DNA from: an uncultured Treponema sp.
GTDB taxonomy: Bacteria > Spirochaetota > Spirochaetia > Treponematales > Treponemataceae
NCBI GenBank assembly: GCA_905373565.1
Contig: CAJPTT010000036.1
Span: 1 to 11,431 of the forward strand
DNA: 11,431 nt
Direction: 5' to 3'
Below the pieces are notes generated by a model. That model saw only the letters and a list, made by a program, of their open reading frames with translations. It was not told the origin of the DNA and ran no database searches. Of this stretch, positions 1 to 8,400 are shown in pieces. Every line of letters begins with the position of its first letter. Within the stretch, counting starts at the first letter, position 1. Both the position numbers and the translations under genes were made by a program.

Positions 1-1815
1 CGAAGCGGAACAAAGCGCGTCGGAAAGCTGAAAGGGAAAGCACGGCTTATTCCGTTTATCGTTAATACTTCCGTTTCTTTTCTTTTTGAATGTGGGGCTG
101 AGTATATCAGAATCTGGAAAAACGGAGAGCTTTTAACCCACAGCGGCTATCCGATTGAGTTTCTATCAACCTCTGATCTACCGCTTTATAAGAGCGCGGA
201 GCTTGATGCCGTTCAATATGTACAGACCTATGACCGGCTCTACCTTACCCACCGGCACTATCGGCCATATGTTATTACGTGGCAAGGGGGAAATAGCTTT
301 ACTCTTGGAACGCTCAATATTACCGGCAATGCCCACAAAGTGCCGTTTCAAGCGCCTGATGAATACCCTGCCTGCGTCGCTCTTTTTTCAGGTCGGCTTT
401 TTTTAGCAAGCACGATAAAAGAGCCGCAGAGGATATGGGCAAGTAAGGTTTTTGATTATGGAAACTTTACCTACTTTGATACGGTTGTATCCTCATCCAC
501 TCAATTAAAAAAAACTGATTTACGGGTATTCAGTGCAAAAGCTACGAAGGGAAGCGCAACGCTTACCGCGGTAACAAAAGATTTTACCGGTATTACGAAC
601 ATTACCGATTACTATGTCTCCGGGCACAAGGGTGTAATGAAGGGGACAAAGGTTGCATCCGTTACAAGCGATACGATGACGCTCACCAATGCGGTAACGG
701 AAGATAAAGAAGATATGGTGCTTTCTATTCATTTATGGAAGAACCCCGAAAGCCCCGCAAGCGAAGATTATACACAGATAGAAAAAATTAACAATGTTAC
801 AAGCCCCGCCCATGCGTTCTATCTTGAACTTGCCAGTGATAAAAACGATGCCATTAAATGGATGGCAAGTGCGAAAGATTTAATTGTCGGTACGGAGTGT
901 TCCGAATGGGTAATCCCGGAAGGAGTGAACGCGCAGCAGGTGCAAGTACAGCTTCAAAGCCGGTACGGGGTTTCTGACAGACAAGCCGCTCTTATCGGGC
1001 GAAATGTGCTTTATATCGGGCAAGGCGGGCATACGGTGAGGGATTATAGCTTTGATTTTCAAGAGCGTACCTATAAATCAATTGATATTACACAGGCGGC
1101 AAGCCACCTTTTAGCTGAAAGCGCCGCCGTTGATTTTGACTATACCAATACGGCGTCCCCGCGCGTTTTTGTAAACCGCGCGGATGGAGCCGCTTGCGTA
1201 CTACTGTATGACAAAGATATCGGATGCGCGGCATGGAGTAAAATTATTCTTACACACGGAAAAATAACAAACATTGCAACGCTCCCGGGAGAAGGCGGCT
1301 ACGATGAGATATACCTATCGGTTGAAAGAGCGGGCGTCTACTATTTGGAATGCCTTACGGAAGAAAAGGCAGGCGGGGATGCCGTCTACCTTGATTCATA
1401 TAGTAAATACACAAGCGAGACGGACGAGAGTGAATACCGAATGGCAAGCGTTTATGTCAGAGAGAGTAAAGAGCTTTTTGCGTTAGATGAGGTTCCAGAA
1501 GAATATAAGGATTTTAGTAAAGAAATGTATATCGGCTATCCGTATGAGTCGATAGTAGAGAGCTTACCGGTGATCAATTCGAGTGAAAACAACAAAAAGC
1601 GGATTGTAAGCCTTTCGATTCGCTTTTTAGATTCATATCTTCCGCTTGTTTCGCAAGCCGGTACGCCCGAGCAAAGGATTTACAAAGATGAGCCGTTTAC
1701 GGGAGTAGAGAAAGTGCCGGTACAAGGCGGCTTTGAGCGCGATGTGTTTTTTAAGGTGCGGGCCGAAAAGTGCGAACGCTGCACGATTTTAGCCGTGAAC
1801 GCGGAGCTTGCGTAG
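1..1815 (+). CDS. Tail nozzle protein, T7 gp12 / tail tubular protein B-like (5' end outside window)
   Basis: The frame is open from the first base to the TAG at 1813-1815, so 604 residues are visible and the N-terminus lies upstream. The GTG at 340 is internal and not the start. Family hallmarks, in window residue numbers: an RSGT motif at 1-4 (usually RPGT), RLIPF at 15-19, a strand-rich FECGAEYIRIW segment near 28-38, EPQRIWASKVFDYGNF at 141-156, DAIKWM...DLIVGT at about 283-300, and YGVSDRQ...GQGGHTVRDYSFDF at about 322-353. These match the beta-rich nozzle proteins of short-tailed phages, which form the distal end of the tail tube through which DNA and internal proteins leave. The visible C-terminus (VQGGFERDVFFKV) is also typical. 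The RSGT motif usually lies a few dozen residues from the N-terminus, so little is probably missing. An extra module interrupts the fold at about residues 174-267 and is listed separately. The next gene starts 14 bases downstream. Family assignment is from memory of conserved motifs, not a search. Confidence 0.85.
   Translation, partial: RSGTKRVGKLKGKARLIPFIVNTSVSFLFECGAEYIRIWKNGELLTHSGYPIEFLSTSDLPLYKSAELDAVQYVQTYDRLYLTHRHYRPYVITWQGGNSFTLGTLNITGNAHKVPFQAPDEYPACVALFSGRLFLASTIKEPQRIWASKVFDYGNFTYFDTVVSSSTQLKKTDLRVFSAKATKGSATLTAVTKDFTGITNITDYYVSGHKGVMKGTKVASVTSDTMTLTNAVTEDKEDMVLSIHLWKNPESPASEDYTQIEKINNVTSPAHAFYLELASDKNDAIKWMASAKDLIVGTECSEWVIPEGVNAQQVQVQLQSRYGVSDRQAALIGRNVLYIGQGGHTVRDYSFDFQERTYKSIDITQAASHLLAESAAVDFDYTNTASPRVFVNRADGAACVLLYDKDIGCAAWSKIILTHGKITNIATLPGEGGYDEIYLSVERAGVYYLECLTEEKAGGDAVYLDSYSKYTSETDESEYRMASVYVRESKELFALDEVPEEYKDFSKEMYIGYPYESIVESLPVINSSENNKKRIVSLSIRFLDSYLPLVSQAGTPEQRIYKDEPFTGVEKVPVQGGFERDVFFKVRAEKCERCTILAVNAELA
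520..801 (+). other. Inserted beta-rich (Ig-like repeat type) module within the nozzle protein
   Basis: In nozzle proteins of this family the DYxNF motif is normally followed after a short loop by the LASxKxDAIKWM strand. Here about 115 residues separate DYGNF (window residues 152-156) from FYLELASDKNDAIKWM (from about 273). The inserted part contains the pattern GSATLTAV...VSGHKGVMKGTKVASVTSDTMTLT, a short beta-repeat pattern often seen in phage tail and decoration proteins (general form: VSGxGIPxGTxVxSVxxxTxTLS). The boundaries are approximate. The role is unknown; a surface-exposed decoration or receptor-contact domain is an inference. Confidence 0.6.
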
Positions 1816-1822
1816 AAGGAGG
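1816..1822 (+). promoter_or_regulatory. Shine-Dalgarno site AAGGAGG for the gp14-like gene
   Basis: AAGGAGG directly follows the nozzle stop codon and lies 7 bases before the ATG at 1830. It decides the start: the same frame is open further upstream to a GTG at 1770 inside the nozzle gene, but that codon lacks a comparable site and would add 20 residues without hydrophobic character. Confidence 0.85.
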
Positions 1823-1829
1823 AGTACAA

Positions 1830-3032
1830 ATGAGCGCATTGGCAATATTTGGCGCCTTATTTGGGGCGCTTGGAATGGGTTTTAGTCTTTTTCAAGGCAT
1901 ACATCGCGCGCAAGATAAGCAGGATGAAATACAAGTACAACAAGAGCAAGAACGCAGGATGCGGGAAGCGCGGATAAAAGAACAGAGAGCGAGTACCAGA
2001 CGGGGAGTTGATTACGCGGTACAGGCTTTTGAAAAAGAGCGGCAGGATGCGCTCCGTAAAGCGGATGATATATGGCACCAAGGCGAACGTATCGATATGC
2101 GAGCTGACCTTAATGAAACGCTGACCGGCCGCGCATTTAATTTAGCGATGCAAAAAAATAACATGGAAGATGAAAGCCTATTGCTGCAGCAACAACGCGG
2201 AAAGCAGAATTTTTTAAACCGGCAAGGGGCGCAACAAGCCGCGCTCGGAATGAGCGGGGCGCGGCACGGAGCAAATAGCGCCGAACAGCTTTTGACGCAA
2301 AATGAGCAGAACTTTACCCAAGACCTCGATCTTATGAACCGCCAGAGAGAAACCCAAAAAGAGATAAATTTAATGCAGGCGTTTACCAACCTTAAAAGAG
2401 GTATGTTTGGTATTGACGAGGAGCGGGATCAGGCAAATATAGCCTTTAGAGATTCAAGGCAGCTGCGGGATGATTATACCGGAGATATCATCAACAAAGA
2501 TATTAGCGCAGAAATAGAAGCCATCCATAAAGAGTACGAGGCAAAAAGAAGTGCGCTATTGCGGGGAAACCTGACGACAGATGTGTACACTCCAGCTGAC
2601 GCTGACAGAACAGAAGCCGAATATAAGCGATTGGAAGCAGAGGAAGAACAAAAAATAAAGGAGCTTAAGGATTCTGCTCATCAAAAGAGCAATACCGGCG
2701 GCCGCGTCGTTAATTTATTTAATAAAAAAATTCACAATGCCTACGCTGATTTAAGCGGAAATATTGACTTACAGAACTTAGACGGCGGTTTTAAGCAAGC
2801 GGCATATCAGCGTGCTTACGACCGAGCGCAATATACATGGATAGACGGGATTACGGATGCGGCGCACGGGCTTACTACCGGCTTTAACCTCGGTACAAGA
2901 ATTGCAAATTTTACTCAAAACTGGGGCGGCGGTGGAGCCGGATTAGATAATTTTGCGATGGCGGCAGGACAAGCAGGGGGACTTTCCGATCTTTTTAGTC
3001 GATATAAAGATCCGTTCGGGGCAAGGTTTTAA
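1830..3032 (+). CDS. Internal virion (DNA-ejection) protein, gp14-position
   Basis: A 400-residue protein starting at ATG 1830 with an ideal Shine-Dalgarno site. Residues 2-24 are a hydrophobic, Gly/Ala-rich segment (LAIFGALFGALGMGFSLFQG) able to span or insert in a membrane. From about residue 28 to 110 there is a strongly charged, Gln/Arg/Glu-rich helical or coiled-coil stretch. It is followed by QQAALGMSGARHGANSAEQLL (starting near residue 135), a pattern I associate with T7 gp14-type internal virion proteins, where a short Gly/Ser-rich turn separates two long helices. A second charged helical region at about 230-285 (EYKRLEAEEEQKIKELK) follows. The C-terminus ends in a Gly-rich segment (NWGGGGAGLDNF). 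In T7, gp14 sits in the capsid core and on ejection inserts in the outer membrane as the first part of the trans-envelope channel. Position after the nozzle gene, length (T7 gp14 is shorter, about 200 residues) and the N-terminal hydrophobic segment support the same role. Direct homology to T7 gp14 is not shown. Confidence 0.65.
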   Translation: MSALAIFGALFGALGMGFSLFQGIHRAQDKQDEIQVQQEQERRMREARIKEQRASTRRGVDYAVQAFEKERQDALRKADDIWHQGERIDMRADLNETLTGRAFNLAMQKNNMEDESLLLQQQRGKQNFLNRQGAQQAALGMSGARHGANSAEQLLTQNEQNFTQDLDLMNRQRETQKEINLMQAFTNLKRGMFGIDEERDQANIAFRDSRQLRDDYTGDIINKDISAEIEAIHKEYEAKRSALLRGNLTTDVYTPADADRTEAEYKRLEAEEEQKIKELKDSAHQKSNTGGRVVNLFNKKIHNAYADLSGNIDLQNLDGGFKQAAYQRAYDRAQYTWIDGITDAAHGLTTGFNLGTRIANFTQNWGGGGAGLDNFAMAAGQAGGLSDLFSRYKDPFGARF

Positions 3033-3050
3033 TAAAAAGACGAACGACAT

Positions 3051-3056
3051 AAGGGG
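3051..3056 (+). promoter_or_regulatory. Shine-Dalgarno-like AAGGGG for the gp15-like gene
   Basis: AAGGGG lies 11 bases before the ATG at 3068. It is weaker and more distant than the sites before the two flanking genes, which may mean lower translation of this gene. No better start was seen in the 35-base gap. Confidence 0.5.
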
Positions 3057-3067
3057 CGTACACGTAC

Positions 3068-5473
3068 ATGGGAGAACACGGTATTTTTGATGCGTTTCAG
3101 GCAGTAGCCGGAGCGACAGGGACGATTTTAGATGAGTTTGATAGGCAAAATAGATTAAAGGCGGAATTGGAAGTACAGGATGCCGCATTAAAAGACAGGG
3201 AAGCGTTTGATCAATTTATGCTTGACCTTGAAAATAGTAACGATTGGGAAAACTACGAAAAGAGGTGGAATGATTATAAAGTAGCCGTCCATAACAATAC
3301 GGCACAAGGACTATCAAGTCCGTTTGCGCGGCGGGTGTACGATACCCATTATAAAAATGCGGAGATGGAGCAGCGGCTTGTTATTAAACACGTTGCGCAA
3401 CAAAAGATGCGGGCGCAGGATTTTACGAAAGGCTTTGACTATATCAATAACGTTATTACTAGCCGCTCGTTTGCTGATATGGAAGCAGTGGGAGAGGACG
3501 GAAACACCTACACCAAAAGTGCAACACAGCAAAAAAAAGAACTTATCGACCAGAAACTATATACGATGCATGAGGCGGGGCTTTTAAGCTATGAACAGTT
3601 TAATCAAGGTTTGCGCGATTCGTATGCAAGCCTTATGAAGCATGAAATGGTAACGGCCGGTAAGCAAAGCGTTGATGAGGGAAAAAGTATTGAAGAGGTA
3701 ACGTCTACCATACAGGATTATAAAAATGAGTTTGTAACAGTGGCAGGCGGGCGCGTGAGTGAAGAAGCGGTAAAGGATGCGGCACGGGAAGAAATTGAAA
3801 ATTATTTTTATAAACAACAGGCAATACGGTACAAAAACGGTGAGCAAGGGGCAAGCCGGATATACCGCAAGATGAGTGACGCACTTGCTAAAGGCGACTG
3901 GGATGGAGCGTATGCTGCAGCAGATGAAGGGCGGAAATTCTTACGAGAGTGGGACGCGAAATATAGCGGTAATGGCTTTGATGCGAATGTGCGGGATGAG
4001 TATTCGGATAAGTTTATGTTAAAAGATGATGTAAGAATTGCCGGAAGATTTGGCGGTTTAGCGCGGATGGAAGTTAAGGATGAAAAAAACTACTGGCTAT
4101 TTTTCGAAAAGCACGAAGATATTATAGATGAAAAAACCGGAACAAAAAGAAAACCCATGCATTCAGAGGTTATAAACTACATACTCACAGATGCCCTACA
4201 AGCAAAGATTAAAATTTTAGGGCAGGAAAAAGCGATGGCTAAGACCTATGAATTATTAGCCGCGTTAGATGAAGCAATCTACAAGCCTCCATTTTGCAAT
4301 GAAGGGGTTGCTGCGAGTGTTAAGGGCGTCGATAGCGCAGTAAAGACACTGTTTGAACAAAGAAAAGACTTTAAAACACAGGAAGGACAAGGCCTTTATC
4401 TCCGCGCTTTGGGTGAAATAAAGGGGCAAGTACATGACTATATTGCAAGAACGCCGGTAAATGAGCAGACACCGCAATCCGTTCAAGATATTTTTGTTGC
4501 GGGGTTATTACGGATAAACGGTGGCACTGAAATCGGATCGTATGTCACGAGCAACGAGAGAAAACAGATGCAGGATGCCGCTCGGACGGCTGATGCCGTT
4601 GCGATGAATCAGAACACAAGCGTTTACGGAGATAATTTAGTCCCCCCAGAGATACTGAAAGGAAGGGAAGAACTCCGCAATGTTGCGGTAGAAAGCGTTA
4701 AAAAGATTGAAAACCTAACGAGTAACGATGCCGTCCTTGAAAAGTATCAAGTCGATATTCTGGAAGATGGGCGCGCAGTTGCAAAGGATAGGAAAACCGG
4801 AGACTTCGTACACGTATTTGGTAAAATTAAAAACGAATACGGAGAAAAAGAATATCGCCGGTTTGCAGCTAAAAAGAACGCAGATGGTACCTACACGTAT
4901 ATCGCCGATACCAAGCGAGCAAGTGAAATTCAAAAAGAAAAGCAGAGGGAAGAAAATGACACCCGCGACTTTATCCGCGATATGAATACGCTCGGCGTCC
5001 GTGAAGATGAATACTCAAGTAAGAGTGAAACAGCAAGCGAAACATTTATAGACTTTGCTGAAAAAATACCTGCACAGGATAGAGCGCTTTTTACAACGAT
5101 ACGGGATAGCTACAGCGCACGGGATGACTTTAAAACCGGCGGCGTCAGTAACGCCGTGCAAGAAAAGCGTATTATAGACACCTTCAAAGAAGGGGTAAAA
5201 CGGCTTCGAGATTTTGAAAAGAACGGAGAAGCCCAGCTCCCTGAAAACATAAGAAAGGGCTTTTTTGCGGTGTATGATCACCTTGAAAATGACTATCAAA
5301 AACTTTCTCTTATTGACGCATACGAATACGCACGGGAACACTCAGGCAGAGGCGGCACATCGCTTGCCGCTACGATAGAAAAATACAGCGCCTTGCAAAA
5401 AGAGCGGCACCTTGGCGGAGAGAATTTACTTGATAAGCCCTTGTATAAGAGATTAAAAGAAGAAGGAAGGTAA
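3068..5473 (+). CDS. Internal virion (DNA-ejection) protein, gp15-position
   Basis: An 801-residue protein with almost no hydrophobic segments and high Lys, Glu, Asp, Ala and Gln content, indicating a mostly helical soluble protein. Segments such as ALAKGDWDGAYAAADEGRKFL (around residue 275) look like helical-hairpin (TPR-like) repeats. One more beta-prone island lies around residues 557-618 (YQVDILEDGRAVAKD, GDFVHVFGKI, ADGTYTYIAD), standing out from the helical surroundings. No catalytic signature was found; in particular no transglycosylase Glu-Ser motif was seen. T7 gp15 (about 750 residues) is of similar size and helical, and with gp16 forms the periplasmic channel during ejection. Gene order between a gp14-like and a giant gp16-like gene supports the same job here, while sequence similarity to T7 gp15 itself is not visible. 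The stop lies 4 bases before the next start, so translation of the two is probably coupled. Confidence 0.6.
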   Translation: MGEHGIFDAFQAVAGATGTILDEFDRQNRLKAELEVQDAALKDREAFDQFMLDLENSNDWENYEKRWNDYKVAVHNNTAQGLSSPFARRVYDTHYKNAEMEQRLVIKHVAQQKMRAQDFTKGFDYINNVITSRSFADMEAVGEDGNTYTKSATQQKKELIDQKLYTMHEAGLLSYEQFNQGLRDSYASLMKHEMVTAGKQSVDEGKSIEEVTSTIQDYKNEFVTVAGGRVSEEAVKDAAREEIENYFYKQQAIRYKNGEQGASRIYRKMSDALAKGDWDGAYAAADEGRKFLREWDAKYSGNGFDANVRDEYSDKFMLKDDVRIAGRFGGLARMEVKDEKNYWLFFEKHEDIIDEKTGTKRKPMHSEVINYILTDALQAKIKILGQEKAMAKTYELLAALDEAIYKPPFCNEGVAASVKGVDSAVKTLFEQRKDFKTQEGQGLYLRALGEIKGQVHDYIARTPVNEQTPQSVQDIFVAGLLRINGGTEIGSYVTSNERKQMQDAARTADAVAMNQNTSVYGDNLVPPEILKGREELRNVAVESVKKIENLTSNDAVLEKYQVDILEDGRAVAKDRKTGDFVHVFGKIKNEYGEKEYRRFAAKKNADGTYTYIADTKRASEIQKEKQREENDTRDFIRDMNTLGVREDEYSSKSETASETFIDFAEKIPAQDRALFTTIRDSYSARDDFKTGGVSNAVQEKRIIDTFKEGVKRLRDFEKNGEAQLPENIRKGFFAVYDHLENDYQKLSLIDAYEYAREHSGRGGTSLAATIEKYSALQKERHLGGENLLDKPLYKRLKEEGR
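5463..5470 (+). promoter_or_regulatory. Shine-Dalgarno site AAGGAAGG for the giant virion protein
   Basis: AAGGAAGG forms the last codons of the preceding gene and ends 7 bases before ATG 5478. With the TAA at 5471-5473 it gives a 4-base gap, an arrangement typical of translational coupling. Confidence 0.7.
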
Positions 5474-5477
5474 GTAC

Positions 5478-8400
5478 ATGAGCGATGTCGCATTATTAGA
5501 CGATGCAGAGTATGAGCGCACTTCGTATGACAGACGTGGAAGAACCCGCTACTACCGGCGGAACCCTGCCAATTTTTTTGACGCGCAAAGCGCTGCAGAA
5601 GCAAAGCAGCCCGATTTTGACTTTTTAAATTTGAGCGTTGAGCATATTGCTGAAACGATTCAAAAGCGGCGGAAGGAAAAGGAAGAGTACAAAGAAAAGT
5701 ATTTAGTCAATTTAACCGAACAGCAACATGACGTCTTAAACATGATGCTTGAAAAAGCGGAGAAACCGGAAGAAAAAATCTATGAGTTTGCCACGGCGAT
5801 TAAATACGCCGAACAATTTAACTTGCCGCTTGATTTTGCCTACCAAAATCTTGAAGCCATTAACCGGCAGTGGCTTGGAAGCGGTATCGCTCCGAGTAAG
5901 GGGAATTTTAAAGCAGTCGTTGATAGCTTTTCTATCGGGGGCAATGTTTTAAAAATGGGACACTTGGGCAATGCGCTGATGAATGCGGAAAAAAGCGGCA
6001 ATAAACGGGAAATTGCCTACGCATTACAGGATTTACAAAGATTAGAAGATGAAAACGCCTCGCTACAGGATTCGATGCCGCGCGGTTGGGTGGTGAATTT
6101 ACTCAAAAGCGGAGCGCAGGCACTTCCCTTTCAAGCGGCAACAACCGTTCCTGCGGTGTTTGCCAATCTTTTAGGAAGCCCTCTTTTGGGCGGCATTGTG
6201 AGCTTTGGCCTTTCAAGCGGTGTAACAACAGGATCTGAATACTGGGAGCTGCGAAAAGCCGGAGTAAAGCCTGACCTTGCCAGAAATATCGCTTATACCT
6301 CCGGGGCAGTACAAGGCCTTATTGAAACATCATTAGGCAATGTCGCAGGTATTACCGGCAAGGGACTCGGAGCGGATAAAATTGCTAGCAAGGTTATCAC
6401 ACGGCTCAACGCTAAGGGAGCATTTGGGAAACTTGCTAAAGGTCTTATGTTTTACGGTGCAGACCTTTTAAGCGAAGGAAGTGAAGAAGCATTACAAGAA
6501 TTGGTGAGCGCCGGAGGGAAAGAGCTTGCCGCAGTCTTGCAGGGTGAAGGGGTAGAAACCGACGATGCGCAAACGATTGCAAAAAACGTGTGGGAAAGCT
6601 TTAAAGGCGGCGTTGCAGCCTCTATTGTTTTAGGTATTCCGGGGGCGATACAATACACGAAAGCGGACATAAAAGAAGCCGGTAACTTGAAAAAAGCGGC
6701 GATTACCACCCCATCAGAAGAAGTTTTTATCAATGAGCATAAAAATAGCCCCGCTTTTGAAGGGATGACCGAAAGCGATGTCAAAGAAGAACTCCATACG
6801 ATTTTTGAAGCGCAACAGCACGAGCGGGAGCAATTCCAAAACAGTAAAGCAAAAAGCTATGAAGAGTGGTTAGCTCCCGATGCCCGCATTGAAGGGGAAA
6901 CGGTACGGGATGATAAGGGGCGGGTTGTTTATGAAACCGATGCGGAAGGAAAGCCCGTCTACGAGGAGACGGAAGCGGGCCTACAGAAAAAACAAAAGAA
7001 GTACGGGAAAGCGGCGGATGTCGTTCGCGCCGGGGAACGTCTTTATTTGAGCGAAGGGTACCGGCACGAGAAGCAAAACGGCCGCATTGACGGGGAATAC
7101 ATTGTCGGAAACCCAACCGAACAGACCGACTATAACGATTACGGGCATATCTATTATTCATTTGACAAGCAGAAGAACACGGTAACGATTAACGACGTTC
7201 GGATGCAAAGCGATGCGTATGAGTCTATTATAAAAGAGTTTGTGCGGGATTTCGGCGAAAAGTTTACCGGGGCGGAGATTGTCTGGGAGCCGAAAGGGGA
7301 AGCACTCCAAAAGATAAAAGCAGAACTGATTGCAGAAAACCCGCGCGGGGAAAAAGGCGGCTTACAGTATTTTGCTGATGGGACGGAAGAAGCGGAAACC
7401 CGCGCAGCGATAAAGCTCAATGAACGATTAAAAGAGACGATGCCGAATCTTACCGATGTCGAGCGCAATACTGCGGTAAGTATTTTTACCGCGCTTGCGC
7501 ACGGGGCCGGAATGGATACGGAAACCTACCTTAACACCTACTACGGGGAAGAGGTTATCACCAATACGCCGCCAGCCGATATGGCAGGCGTTGCAGCGCA
7601 AGAAGGAATACACACCAAAGAGATAAAAGGCGCGAGCGAGTTTAAAGACCTTGCAGGAGACGTAAAAGCGCTGGTGTATGTGAGCGAAAAAGCGGACTTT
7701 AGTACATTTGTTCATGAAGCCGCACACATTGCACGTAAGACCTTGCAAGGAAACCTCTTACTTGATGCAGAGAAAGCCTTTGACGTTGAGGACGGAAAGT
7801 GGACGCGAAGCCAAGAAGAAGCGTTTGCCCGCGGATTTGAACAGTACCTGCGCGAAGGGAACGCGCCGAACGCGGAATTACAGTCGGTGTTTCAAAAGGC
7901 GGCGGAGTTTTTAACTCGTATCTATAAAAGCTTAAAAGAGCTGGTGCATTTAAACGACGATATACGCGCTGTTTATGATGAACTTTTAACCGGAGAAAAA
8001 AGCGTATTGCGGGAAGCAGAACAGAACGCGCAGCAAACAGAACAACGCAACCGCAGCAGCATAAAAGAGTTTGGCCAAAATTATACGGAGTATTATCACA
8101 AGGGAATAGAAGCCCTTGAAAAGGTTTTACAGGAAAAGAAAGGACAAGTTGTCGGCGCCTTTACCCGAGCAGACATCGGAGATATTGACGTTGTTTGGGG
8201 CAATGAGAAGATAGGGCTTCAAAAGATAATTACAAAGCACTTAAACGATTTTGAACCGTTCGGAGCCGGTGAACAAGGCGTTATTCACGGTATCGGGGAA
8301 ATCGTAGATAAAGGGACTTTAAAGGAAAACAACGGGGTTAATACCATCACCTACGAAAAAGACGGAAGGAGTTTTAGAGTAGGTTTAACAAAAGGCTGGA

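Noticed and set aside
155..406. Short + strand frame of 83 codons at the window start
   Set aside because: It overlaps the nozzle coding frame, which is open from base 1 and carries clear family motifs.
1770..1829. GTG start giving a 20-residue longer gp14-position protein
   Set aside because: It lies inside the nozzle gene without a good ribosome-binding site, whereas ATG 1830 has AAGGAGG at ideal distance and begins with the hydrophobic segment.
3033..3067. Possible promoter or terminator in the largest intergenic gap (35 bases)
   Set aside because: No stem-loop with a T-run and no credible -35/-10 pair; it holds only a weak Shine-Dalgarno-like AAGGGG.
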